In this document: piece after piece, positions 1-7,874 of the stretch
How positions within the stretch are numbered: position 1 is the first letter of the stretch
Layout of the letters: the number at the start of each line of letters is the position of its first letter
Assembly (NCBI RefSeq): GCF_037976325.1
Contig: NZ_CP150265.1
Location: 5,593,001 to 5,657,000 of the forward strand
Length of the DNA: 64,000 nucleotides
Direction of reading: 5' to 3'
DNA from: Paenibacillus sp. FSL K6-3182
GTDB lineage: Bacteria; Bacillota; Bacilli; Paenibacillales; Paenibacillaceae
Notes under the pieces: generated by a model
What the model saw: the letters and a program-made list of their open reading frames with translations, nothing else
Database searches by the model: none
Told to the model about the DNA's origin: nothing
Translations under genes and position numbers: made by a program

Positions 1-209
1 GTCATGGACATCAACAATAGAACATATGCCTCCGGCGGATAGCTCCTGCTCACCAAATGAATCAGTAATAAGGGAATAAGCAGCACGTTCGCCGCAATGA
101 CAATGAGGGAGAGATAGGCTTGCTTATGCTTACTTTTCTTAGTGAATAGATTCCATAGAGCATTCATTGTGCCTGACACGAGAACCAACGATACAGCGAT
201 CCACAACAT
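1..209 (-). CDS. EamA/DMT-family transporter, N-terminal part (runs off window)
   Basis: The minus-strand frame starts with ATG at 209, preceded by an AAGG ribosome binding site, and stays open to the left window edge, so only about 69 residues are visible. It begins MLWIAVSLVLVSG and has a first hydrophobic helix, the NALWNLFTKKS loop typical of EamA drug/metabolite transporters, and a second helix (YLSLIVIAANVLLIPLLL). The likely role is a ten-TM inner-membrane metabolite or drug carrier; the substrate cannot be told. It lies 57 bp downstream of the GH36-like gene on the same strand, so co-transcription is possible. Confidence 0.6.
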   Translation of the reverse strand, partial: MLWIAVSLVLVSGTMNALWNLFTKKSKHKQAYLSLIVIAANVLLIPLLLIHLVSRSYPPEAYVLLLMSM

Positions 210-266
210 ACCCAAACCTTCTTTTCGATTTATTGCCTTAACAAGCTAGCGATGGTCTAATCCGCA

Positions 267-2405
267 TCATGTTTTGAAGCTAAGAAAAACGTTTCCACGC
301 TCTGCCTCGAAACGAATGAACAATGTCAACAACCAGCCTTCTTCGCAAGCGCTGTCGTCGATCGTAATCGCGAGTCCGATCCCGGAATGCTCCTCAAGCG
401 TGTACGAAGCCGGCACCTTTATCCAGTAGTGCTCTGTCATGCCTCTCGTCCCGCACAGCTCGAGCCGCAAGAGGTTATTGTCCCAGCATTCGTCGAGCAC
501 GCTAACCGCATCCATGCTAACGTGGCGGGAAGAACCGATTAATTGTGGTCGGTTTTCGGCTTTACTTAACCCGACAATTTGGCAAGCCCCAAGCTCTAAT
601 GGATCTAACGCGATCGCTACAGAAAACTTGCCCATATAGCTTTGCTTCCAGAAATCAAATGCATGATATGCGTCACTCGAATCCAATTCCAATGCTTCAA
701 GCTCCAGTTCAACCTCAGTTAGCGGAACAATCGCGAATCGGCCAGCTACGCACCAGCGGCGAAATGGAAGGTCGAAATGAATGGCCCAGAGCGATGCCGT
801 CACATACGATTCTCGCATTCCGTCGTTCAAACCCAATATCGCATACGCATACTCTTCCCTCGTCTGACTAGCATTGTGCTGCGGATAAGATAAGTCCAAT
901 GGAAAAGTCATATCCAATGGGCCGGTTTCCCCTGTCATCGTCGGCAGTGAAGGGATGCAGCGCTGAATGGAGCGAATCCTTTCGCTATCGTACAGGTCTG
1001 TATTATCGCTAATAATCATCAAGCCGCCTGTTAGCGATACGAGCGAAAGAAGCGTTTGCCCCCAGTCTTTCTCTGTTCGCACGCAAACGTAATCAGGATC
1101 GTTCAAGAACAAAATTCGCTGCGTATGATACCACCTTGCTGTCTCCACCATTTGCTTGCAAATCGCTGTCCAGCTCGCATTGGAATCCCCTGCAATTCTA
1201 CAAGCATCGACGATTCCGACCGCTTCTGTTAACACGCCCCAGCATGCTAGGAAATATGCATCCTCCCCGAGCTGCTCTCGCGCACATTGGAGATAAGCTC
1301 GCAAGCTGCGAGATGCCTCTTCGCTCGTAATACATCCTTCATGGACAGCCTTGTGCAAGCCTTCGTATAGATAGTGACGAATTTGATCTGTTTTGAAATA
1401 GCTATAGCCTATTTCCTTCAATCCCTTGTAGAGTGGCGCAACCTGCTCTGCAAGCGTTTCTGGCACTGCCTTGATCACGTATTCAATCCATTGTCCATAT
1501 AGCGGATCGCCGTTGATATCCCGCTCGAAAAGGTCGCGATGTGCATCGACGAACTCAGGATTCGTGACCATCGCGCTCGTCCATATACCCGCCTGAAAAT
1601 CTCGCCCCACGATGCTGGAAATTATACCCTCGTGTCCGTCAGGAAAGCGTGCGTTCGTCGATAGCCAAGCGTCAGCAACGATGCCATCTCTCTCTGGCGG
1701 AATAGCCTCACGCTGAAACCCATCATCAATCTGCATGTGAGTCAGACCATAAGGCTTGAAGTGCGTTTCCAAAAATGAAGCCGTACGTTCAATATCTTCC
1801 CCGGTTACCTGTTGTGCGAATGCCTCCCATGAACTCCAGCCGGTAATCGGCTGCATTTGCGGACGCCATTGCCAAGGCTTATGGTACTCGTAATGAAGAT
1901 GCATCCGATAATAGTGCATTCGTAAGTTGACGATCCAAGGCCGTAAGCCCCCTTCTATTTCGAGTTCAGCTTGACAGTTCCCATATTCGTTCTGCTCTAA
2001 TCGCGATTTTGTCCACTTCCATCCTGCTCCGTGCCAATCGATCAACAAATCCTGTAGAACATCGTACAAGCCATTAACCCCAGAGAGCAGCGGTTTGCCT
2101 ACCTGTCCAAGTATGGCTTGCCCTCTTACAGCACGATTCGGCCTCATGTTTATCGCTTCTTTACTCAAATAAACGATGACTTTGACCTCAGCTGGTTTAT
2201 CCAATGCCAAATAGAGCTGCTGGGCCAACGGGCTGCTTTGGATATTGCCGTTCGATACTTCCCGATAATACGGCTTTATCCCCTCTGGAATGCTCATCGA
2301 CAGTAAGCGACTGCCGTTATAATCGTAATTCAGTGACCGAGTGCTGGCATCCCAGCTTTGCGATGCATGTGCAACGGGGGGTTCCTTGCCTGATATCACG
2401 CTCAT
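267..2405 (-). CDS. GH36-like alpha-galactosidase / melibiase-clan glycoside hydrolase
   Basis: A cytoplasmic enzyme of about 712 residues with no signal peptide. The central TIM barrel shows WSSWEAF, HMQIDDGFQ, and YSYFKTDQIRHY, where the Asp after the Lys matches the clan GH-D nucleophile (KxD). RIAGDSNASW fits the general acid/base region. The first part is a beta-rich N-terminal domain, the last ~200 residues a beta-sandwich. The expected activity is hydrolysis of alpha-galactosides or related alpha-linked sugars; substrate is inferred only. The open frame begins at 2438, but an in-frame ATG at 2405 has GGAGG eight bases upstream and is the better start. It is divergent from the GH101/129-like gene across a 262-bp gap, suggesting shared control of glycan breakdown. 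Confidence 0.75.
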   Translation of the reverse strand: MSVISGKEPPVAHASQSWDASTRSLNYDYNGSRLLSMSIPEGIKPYYREVSNGNIQSSPLAQQLYLALDKPAEVKVIVYLSKEAINMRPNRAVRGQAILGQVGKPLLSGVNGLYDVLQDLLIDWHGAGWKWTKSRLEQNEYGNCQAELEIEGGLRPWIVNLRMHYYRMHLHYEYHKPWQWRPQMQPITGWSSWEAFAQQVTGEDIERTASFLETHFKPYGLTHMQIDDGFQREAIPPERDGIVADAWLSTNARFPDGHEGIISSIVGRDFQAGIWTSAMVTNPEFVDAHRDLFERDINGDPLYGQWIEYVIKAVPETLAEQVAPLYKGLKEIGYSYFKTDQIRHYLYEGLHKAVHEGCITSEEASRSLRAYLQCAREQLGEDAYFLACWGVLTEAVGIVDACRIAGDSNASWTAICKQMVETARWYHTQRILFLNDPDYVCVRTEKDWGQTLLSLVSLTGGLMIISDNTDLYDSERIRSIQRCIPSLPTMTGETGPLDMTFPLDLSYPQHNASQTREEYAYAILGLNDGMRESYVTASLWAIHFDLPFRRWCVAGRFAIVPLTEVELELEALELDSSDAYHAFDFWKQSYMGKFSVAIALDPLELGACQIVGLSKAENRPQLIGSSRHVSMDAVSVLDECWDNNLLRLELCGTRGMTEHYWIKVPASYTLEEHSGIGLAITIDDSACEEGWLLTLFIRFEAERGNVFLSFKT

Positions 2406-2667
2406 CCAACGACCTCCATATACGTTTAATTTTCCCATACTGTCATGCTAATCAAGAGCATATTCAGACACAACATTCATAATTTAATCTGGCACTCGAA
2501 AATGCATAAGCACGATATTCAATTATTCATATTCCTTTCAAATTTTTAACCGAACAACCCTGTAGCACCATTTTTTCGTAATGATCTTAATAAAGCGATA
2601 TAGTTGATTCTCCCTTTAAGTGATAGATTAAGGGGCATCACCATCTATTTTAGAAGGGAACAGTGAT
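2406..2667. promoter_or_regulatory. divergent intergenic region between two glycosidase genes
   Basis: AT-rich spacer between the minus-strand GH36-like gene and the plus-strand GH101/129-like gene. It must hold both promoters, but I could not pick convincing -35/-10 pairs. The plus gene has an AAGGGA ribosome binding site just before its ATG. Confidence 0.4.
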
Positions 2668-4596
2668 ATGACCATCCAAAATACGGAGCAGTTATTCATG
2701 ATGGAAAACAACGGCATGAAAGTTTCGCTAGACAAGAGAAGTCTAATTCTGCGCGTGGATACAGGAGACACCACGTGGGAAACCGTTCCCGAGGCCGCGA
2801 GTATGGCATTAGGATTCGAGGATACAGGTCGAGTTCAAATCCCTCTTAGTCAGGCTGAGAACAAAAGCTTCTCACCGATCGTGTCGGGCTACTTCCAAGG
2901 CGTCCGCATCCAGCTTAATCATTCTTCCGAGGACGGGATTGCCAGCGGGATTCAAACGGTTGTCACCGTTCTAATGAACACACATCACGGCGAACTCGTG
3001 TTTGAAGTGCTTGAAGTTAGCGAAGGTAAAGACGTATGCGAAGTCATCTGGCCCGGTACTTTCCATTACGCCAGTGCTCGCGAGAGTGATTATACGGTCG
3101 TGCCGGCCATGCAAGGCTACTTAATTCCGGGAAATTGGCCGCAGCCTATCCGTAGATATCATCAAGGAATAATGTTCAGCAGGGATGCCTATATGCCTTG
3201 GTGGGGGCAAGTTAAAGATGGGAATGGCTATCTATCCATCATCGAAACGCCCGCAGACGCCCGATTGTCCATCGAGCATATTCCACTTGTGCACACGCAT
3301 GCCGAAGTCGTATGGATTCATTCGCTTGAGCGCTTCAGCGCTGCGCGGAGACTGCGTATCCGCTTCGCCAAAGATATGAGCTATGTCGTAATGGCTAAGT
3401 TATATCGCCAATATGTACGCAGCCTAGGGAAATTACGCACATTGACAGAGAAGCAAGTGCAGAATCCGCAACTATCTGCTTTAATCGGCTCTGCCATCGT
3501 ACACACGAGCGTGCATACTCGCATTGCACCAAACTCTTATTATTTTGATAAGGAAAATCCCGAGCTGAACGACTATGCCGTATCCTTCGAAGAGCGGGCC
3601 CGACAGCTCACATCGCTCAAACAAAAATATGCCGGTAAGCTCTATGTCCACGTGGATGGGTGGGGGCTTAATGGCTATGACAATCTTCATCCTGACGTCC
3701 TCCCGCCAACCCCTAAAGGTGGCGGATGGGAAGGATTCCGAAAGCTTCAAGAGGTTTGCCGGGAGGAACAGATTCTACTTGCACTGCACGACAATTACCG
3801 CGACTACTATCACGATGCCGCTTCCTACGACCCTAATCTGACGATTAAGGATAGGAAAGGAAAGCAGGAATTTTCCGACTACTGGGCAGGAGGCGCCCAC
3901 AGCTGGCTTTGTACAAGTTTGTCCAAAGGCTATGTTGAGCGCAATCACGATCTGCTGCAAGAAAACGGTATCCACCCGGATGGCGTTTACATCGATGTCT
4001 TCGCCGTAGTGCCTGGGGATGAATGTTATGATCCGGGGCATCGGATGACCAGAACAGAATGCTTGGCTTACCGTGCCTCCTGTTTTGAGGAAATCCGCTC
4101 TAGAGGGATGCTGGTCAGCTCGGAGGAGCCCGCAGATTGGGCATTGCCTGCGCTGGATCTCGTCCATCATGCTCCCTATGCGCTTGATCCGGACCCTGGA
4201 GGCGGTAAAAGCATCGGCGTTTCAACCCCTTTATTTTCCCTTGTCTATCATGATGCGATCATTGTGCCTTGGTCTTTGAATAGAGGAGACTGGGGAATCC
4301 CAGAGACCGATCTCGGATCACTTCATGGTTTGTTGAATGCCGGCGTCCCTTATCTGTCGATCCAAGCTGCAGACAAAGAGATTCCGATCGTCCGGACGCT
4401 AGCTCGGCTTCATCAGCTTGTAGGGGTTCTTGAGATGATGAGTCACGAATTTATTGAAGGAAGTAATTGGCGCAAACAACGCAGCACGTACGCAGACGGT
4501 ACAATCGTCGAGATTGATCTAGACAAGGACAGTTATACGATCATTCCGGCTAACAAGGAGTCGTTCTCATCAGTAGAACTTCAATGGGCCGATTAA
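2668..4596 (+). CDS. GH101/GH129-like glycoside hydrolase
   Basis: A 642-residue protein without signal peptide. The N-terminal ~250 residues are beta-rich; the rest reads as a TIM barrel: KLYVHVDGWGLNGYDNLHPD, LLALHDNYRDYY, GVYIDVFAVVPGDECYDP, SSEEPADWALPALDLVHH. In GH101 and GH129 enzymes the nucleophile is the Asp in a Y-x-D-V strand and the acid a downstream Glu; YIDVF and SSEEPADW fit this arrangement. The family acts on alpha-linked N-acetylgalactosamine or related glycans, but relatives annotated DUF5696 have no proven substrate, so the activity is inferred. It precedes the GH5 gene on the same strand with a separate promoter between them. Confidence 0.6.
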   Translation: MTIQNTEQLFMMENNGMKVSLDKRSLILRVDTGDTTWETVPEAASMALGFEDTGRVQIPLSQAENKSFSPIVSGYFQGVRIQLNHSSEDGIASGIQTVVTVLMNTHHGELVFEVLEVSEGKDVCEVIWPGTFHYASARESDYTVVPAMQGYLIPGNWPQPIRRYHQGIMFSRDAYMPWWGQVKDGNGYLSIIETPADARLSIEHIPLVHTHAEVVWIHSLERFSAARRLRIRFAKDMSYVVMAKLYRQYVRSLGKLRTLTEKQVQNPQLSALIGSAIVHTSVHTRIAPNSYYFDKENPELNDYAVSFEERARQLTSLKQKYAGKLYVHVDGWGLNGYDNLHPDVLPPTPKGGGWEGFRKLQEVCREEQILLALHDNYRDYYHDAASYDPNLTIKDRKGKQEFSDYWAGGAHSWLCTSLSKGYVERNHDLLQENGIHPDGVYIDVFAVVPGDECYDPGHRMTRTECLAYRASCFEEIRSRGMLVSSEEPADWALPALDLVHHAPYALDPDPGGGKSIGVSTPLFSLVYHDAIIVPWSLNRGDWGIPETDLGSLHGLLNAGVPYLSIQAADKEIPIVRTLARLHQLVGVLEMMSHEFIEGSNWRKQRSTYADGTIVEIDLDKDSYTIIPANKESFSSVELQWAD

Positions 4597-4640
4597 CACC
4601 TAGCCAAGCCGTAACTAATAACCTCTCTTTCAATTTCAGA

Positions 4641-4688
4641 TTGACATTCCCGGTATCCATCATTTAAGATTGAACTGACTGGTCAGTT
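4641..4688 (+). promoter_or_regulatory. sigma-A promoter with TetR-type operator upstream of GH5 gene
   Basis: TTGACA (4641-4646), an 18-bp spacer and TAAGAT (4665-4670) form a promoter. Immediately downstream, AACTGAC (4673-4679), TG, GTCAGTT (4682-4688) is a perfect 7-bp inverted repeat covering the expected transcription start. This size and position suit a TetR-family repressor, and a TetR gene follows the GH5 gene. Confidence 0.65.
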
Positions 4689-4714
4689 TAATTCTAAATA
4701 AGGGAGGAATTCAT

Positions 4715-6208
4715 ATGAAAAGCATGACAACAAAAGGCTCTCGTTTCATTGATGCTCAAGGACGCCAAGTCATTCTTCATGGCATAAGCATGGTTTGTAA
4801 GGACAAAGAAAAAGGATATATCGATGATTGGACACAGACGGATTTTCTAAAATTAAAGCAATGGGGATTCAACGTCATCCGGCTGGGAATTATTTGGGAC
4901 GGAATCGAACCGTCGCCAGGACAATTCAATGGCCAATACGTAGATAACGTCCGGGAGATGATACGGCTCGCCGATCAATTCGGCCTGTACGTCATTCTCG
5001 ATATGCACCAAGATTTGTATAGCTCGCTATACGCGGACGGCGCCCCTGCATGGGCTACATTGACCGACAACCATGAGTATGCCCGAACCGATCTCTGGAG
5101 CGATGCCTATCTGTTCGACCGGGCAGTTCAAACCGCATTCGACCACTTCTGGAACAACACCCCTGCTTCCGATGGCGTCGGCTTACAGGACCATTACTTA
5201 TCGGCTTGGCGGTTCGTTGTCGAAAGGCTTCGCGACGAGCCTAATCTCATCGGATACGATATGATGAATGAACCCTTCATCGGCTCCAAAGTCGGGGAAA
5301 TGGTTCAAGGCATGTTTGCTGCATACGGAGAACAGGCAGCAAAACTAACGGGACAGCTCCCCCCTAACATGGAAGAGCTACTGAACATATGGCTCGATCC
5401 CGAGAAGAAGCTGCAGGCACTAAGTTTGCTGGATTCCATCGATGTTTATCGCCAAGTCATGCATGCGACTACACCCGCGCAGGACGTTTTCGAACGGGAT
5501 GTGCTCTCTCCCTTTTTCCAGAAGACGGGCCAAGCCATTCGCGAAGCCGATCCTGACCGAATTCTGTTTCTTGAAACGAATTACTTTTCTAATCTGGGAG
5601 TGACCAGTTCGATCCAACCAGTCGTCGGGCCAAACGGCCAACCAGATGATCAGCAGGCGTATGCGCCGCATGGCTACGATTTGGTTACAGATTCCGATTA
5701 CGTGCACGTTGCTAATAGCCGTCGTGTTGACTTTATTTTCGACAATCACGCACAAACCCAGAACAGGCTGAACATGCCGATGGTCATCGGGGAATGGGGA
5801 GCTTACGGCGAATCCCATCTGGCGGAACAAGCGTGTCTTGACGTTCAGAAAAACTTTGAACGATTGTTATGCGGTGATATTTACTGGTGTTATTTGTACC
5901 CCGAGATGGATCAGTTCAGCTCCTTTAACGGAGTGTGTCGCGGCTTTCCAGCAGCCGTCGCCGGGAAAATCTTGAGCTACTCCTATGATCGTAGTCACAA
6001 CCGTTTCGAGATGGAGTGGGATGAGGATGCCGGCGTCGACGTACCGACGAGAATCTATTTTCCGGATATCAAAGCCATGCAGTCCGCAGACTTGATGCTA
6101 ACCTCCGCTGAGAGTGGATATGAATGGTCAGGCTTAGAAGGATCGTCAGCGGGTTATCTTTGCTTGCAGCATTCAGTTGGAGGAAGAAGGACGCTGAGAA
6201 TCGGTTAA
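4715..6208 (+). CDS. GH5 glycoside hydrolase, endoglycoceramidase-like
   Basis: A 497-residue protein with a strong GGGAGG site 7 bp before ATG. It opens with the GH5 signature order: GSRFIDAQGRQVILHGISMV, WGFNVIRLGIIWDGIEPSPG, YVILDMHQDLYS, then YDMMNEPF (acid/base Glu) and MVIGEWGAYGE (nucleophile Glu). The HGISMVCK and DMHQDLYS blocks with a C-terminal beta domain (~residues 400-497) resemble bacterial endoglycoceramidase-related GH5 members, which cleave the glycan-ceramide bond or beta-glycosides. No signal peptide is seen, so it may act on imported or leaked substrate. Its promoter carries a palindrome likely bound by the TetR protein encoded 60 bp downstream. Confidence 0.75.
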   Translation: MKSMTTKGSRFIDAQGRQVILHGISMVCKDKEKGYIDDWTQTDFLKLKQWGFNVIRLGIIWDGIEPSPGQFNGQYVDNVREMIRLADQFGLYVILDMHQDLYSSLYADGAPAWATLTDNHEYARTDLWSDAYLFDRAVQTAFDHFWNNTPASDGVGLQDHYLSAWRFVVERLRDEPNLIGYDMMNEPFIGSKVGEMVQGMFAAYGEQAAKLTGQLPPNMEELLNIWLDPEKKLQALSLLDSIDVYRQVMHATTPAQDVFERDVLSPFFQKTGQAIREADPDRILFLETNYFSNLGVTSSIQPVVGPNGQPDDQQAYAPHGYDLVTDSDYVHVANSRRVDFIFDNHAQTQNRLNMPMVIGEWGAYGESHLAEQACLDVQKNFERLLCGDIYWCYLYPEMDQFSSFNGVCRGFPAAVAGKILSYSYDRSHNRFEMEWDEDAGVDVPTRIYFPDIKAMQSADLMLTSAESGYEWSGLEGSSAGYLCLQHSVGGRRTLRIG

Positions 6209-6223
6209 TTCCCCGACATATGG

Positions 6224-6229
6224 TATACT
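6224..6229 (+). promoter_or_regulatory. possible -10 box (TATACT) before the tetR gene
   Basis: TATACT lies between the GH5 stop and the TetR start, but no good -35 is seen 16-18 bp upstream. The regulator may therefore rely mainly on read-through from the GH5 promoter, which it probably represses. Confidence 0.3.
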
Positions 6230-6268
6230 CTAGGGAAAATCAATACCTAGGAAGGGACCGATAGTAAG

Positions 6269-6841
6269 GTGAGCAGAAACAAAATTATAGATGCCGCAAT
6301 CAAACTTTTTTCCGAATTCGGTTATCACAAGACGAGCATGGACGATATTGCCAAAGAAGCCAACGTAGCTAAGGGCACGCTTTACTATCATTTCTCGGGC
6401 AAGGGGGAGCTGTTCGAGAGAATCGTGACTGACGGACTTCAAATGCTGATGGAGAAAATCGAGGACGTGCTGCAGGAAGACGAGACCGCCGATAAGCAAA
6501 TCCGGAAAATCGTTAGCAAGCATATCGAGTTGTTTTTACAATACGGTGAGCTTATTCATATTATCTCTAACGAGATTACGAACGGAATCGAGCCAGATAT
6601 ATTGGAGCGGATCGGTGTAATTAAGCAGAATTATATCGTCTTCTTGTCTGAAGTTCTCCGCCAGGGGCATAATGACGGGGAATTAAACAAACTGAACTTC
6701 GAGCTCGCAGCTGCCTGCTTACTCGGTATGTTAGAAAGTGCGAGTATCTATGTGGTCAAACATTCGGAAGCTGTCACAAGCGAGCATTTGCATGAGACGA
6801 TCAATGCTTTCGTGCTTCCGGCGCTATTGAGAAAATATTAA
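6269..6841 (+). CDS. TetR/AcrR-family transcriptional regulator
   Basis: 190 residues starting at GTG with GGAAGGG about 11 bp upstream. The N-terminal helix-turn-helix is canonical: IIDAAIKLFSEFGYHKTSMD, then ANVAKGTLYYHFSGKGELFE. The C-terminal ~130 residues form the all-helical ligand domain. The neighbouring GH5 gene has a perfect inverted repeat over its start site, so this protein is the obvious candidate repressor, sensing a sugar, lipid or other small ligand. No second copy of the palindrome was found before its own gene. Family assignment is certain; target and ligand are inferred. Confidence 0.9.
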   Translation: MSRNKIIDAAIKLFSEFGYHKTSMDDIAKEANVAKGTLYYHFSGKGELFERIVTDGLQMLMEKIEDVLQEDETADKQIRKIVSKHIELFLQYGELIHIISNEITNGIEPDILERIGVIKQNYIVFLSEVLRQGHNDGELNKLNFELAAACLLGMLESASIYVVKHSEAVTSEHLHETINAFVLPALLRKY

Positions 6842-7022
6842 GCTTCGCTTTGTTAAGAGAAGACTAAGAGAGTTGACGGTATCTCTTTCATTTTGTAATC
6901 GAGACGCAATATCCCTATCATCTTCTCTTCATTTTCAAAGGTTAAGTTACATTCGTTAGCCCTCTTGAAATATAAACTTGAGGCTTGCAGCCCTTTGCCG
7001 CAATCCTCTCCATATTGTAGAG

Positions 7023-7060
7023 AACCTCACGTTTTTTAAAAACGTGAGGTTTCTTTTTTT
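7023..7060 (+). terminator. rho-independent terminator
   Basis: Arms AACCTCACG (7023-7031) and CGTGAGGTT (7043-7051), extended inward by T/A pairing, are followed by a run of T to 7060. It reads on the plus strand about 180 bp after the TetR stop and probably ends the GH5-tetR transcript. Confidence 0.75.
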
Positions 7061-7338
7061 GTTTTGGGGGTCTCGAGAAGAGGCAATAGGTTGTTACACC
7101 ATGAGCGTTTGTTCCTCCGCGTTCCACAACCCTCGCAAACGGCATGACCTGTTTGTATCCGTGTTGATTGAGTCCAATTTCCAGCAGACTTTTGCGAATC
7201 AGCATACTCCTGTCTCGAATACGGCGTCCAATGAACAGCTTTTGCGACTTGTTCCGGGTAATCCCGAATCACCTTGAACATCCTCTCAGTCATGCTCCAC
7301 TTGCTGCCGGGACAGTGCAATATTCTCTGCGCTCCCAT
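7061..7338 (-). pseudogene. degraded DNA adenine methylase N-terminal fragment plus unknown tail
   Basis: From 7338 leftward one frame reads RILHCPGSKWSM, very like the PGSKW motif (SAM binding) that opens phage D12-class adenine methylases, then jumps to FKVIRDYPEQVAKAVHWTPY followed by SRQEY, which in intact proteins lies some 40 residues further on. Near 7205 useful similarity switches to another frame (GYKQVMPFARVVERGG, TYCLFSRP), which I cannot name. This looks like an internally deleted, frameshifted remnant. Recognition is from memory of the family, so moderate confidence. Confidence 0.45.
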
Positions 7339-7441
7339 TAGGCAGCCCTTCCTCCCAATTCATTCAATATTCAATCTTGGCTTTTATTCACTTCTATCAA
7401 TCGTGCAGATCGTGCTATAATTCCAAAAAGGAGTGATATCA

Positions 7442-7513
7442 TTGAGTGGTTTCTTAATCGTTGTCATTATTTTTGCAGTGTTATTTGGTTTTTTCAAAAA
7501 GAAGAAGAATTGA
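7442..7513 (+). CDS. candidate 23-residue membrane microprotein
   Basis: A TTG codon at 7442 has AAGGAG (7428-7433) eight bases upstream and opens a 23-codon frame reading GFLIVVIIFAVLFGF followed by FKKKKN and TGA. That is one hydrophobic helix with a lysine-rich end, the usual form of very small single-pass proteins in Firmicutes. A TATAAT box lies at 7416-7421, but it would put the transcript start close to the ribosome binding site. It sits between two methylase remnants, so it could be chance. No homolog recognised. Confidence 0.4.
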   Translation: MSGFLIVVIIFAVLFGFFKKKKN

Positions 7514-7535
7514 TTCAATATTCAGCGAATGTTCG

Positions 7536-7676
7536 TCAGAACAGCCTCATTTGCCCGTCCGCTGAACGAGCGGCCACCTCGTTTATCCAAAGGATTTCGG
7601 TCTTGATTTGCCCAGCTTCATCCAATGCTTGCCGCTCTTCACAATGAGACAACGTTAACAGCTGTCAACTAAGCTT
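7536..7676 (-). pseudogene. C-terminal remnant of a phage-type DNA adenine methylase
   Basis: The minus frame ending with TGA at 7536-7538 reads LTLSHCEERQALDEAGQIKT, then EILWINEVAARS and a final QMRLF. KTE-[IV]-LW-[IL]-N near the C-terminus is typical of phage D12 methylases. There is no start codon or N-terminal domain upstream. The N-terminal-like fragment lies downstream at 7205-7338, so the pieces are in the wrong order for one simple deletion, suggesting two decayed copies or a rearrangement. Confidence 0.4.
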
Positions 7677-7683
7677 ATAATAC

Positions 7684-7720
7684 ATAAAAGCTCTGCACAG
7701 GTATTTACTCCCGGCAGAGC
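7684..7720 (-). terminator. terminator after the ECF sigma operon
   Basis: GCTCTGC (7690-7696) and GCAGAGC (7714-7720) form a stem with a 17-nt loop. On the minus strand it is followed by TTTTATGTATT. It lies 14 bp past the stop of the 33-residue ORF and closes the sigma/anti-sigma transcript. Confidence 0.55.
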
Positions 7721-7734
7721 CTTCAATCTTTTTG

Positions 7735-7836
7735 TTAGATTCCTATGGCTTCATATTCAAGTGAGCCGACTAGCCTAGATCGCCCTGTCTGAATAAACCC
7801 GTAGTGATCCTCTTCACGATACTGGATGATGTTCAT
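7735..7836 (-). CDS. 33-residue peptide gene at end of ECF sigma operon
   Basis: ATG at 7836 is preceded by AAAGGAG six to seven bases upstream, an excellent ribosome binding site. The product begins MNIIQYREEDHYGFIQTG, is hydrophilic, lacks Cys, and has no signal peptide or membrane segment. It lies 38 bp after the anti-sigma gene and just before a terminator, so it appears to be the third gene of that operon. Function unknown; a small modulator of the sigma/anti-sigma pair is speculation. Confidence 0.5.
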   Translation of the reverse strand: MNIIQYREEDHYGFIQTGRSRLVGSLEYEAIGI

Positions 7837-7874
7837 CGTTCTTCTCCTTTCTTGCTTTTTTAACATCTTCTACC

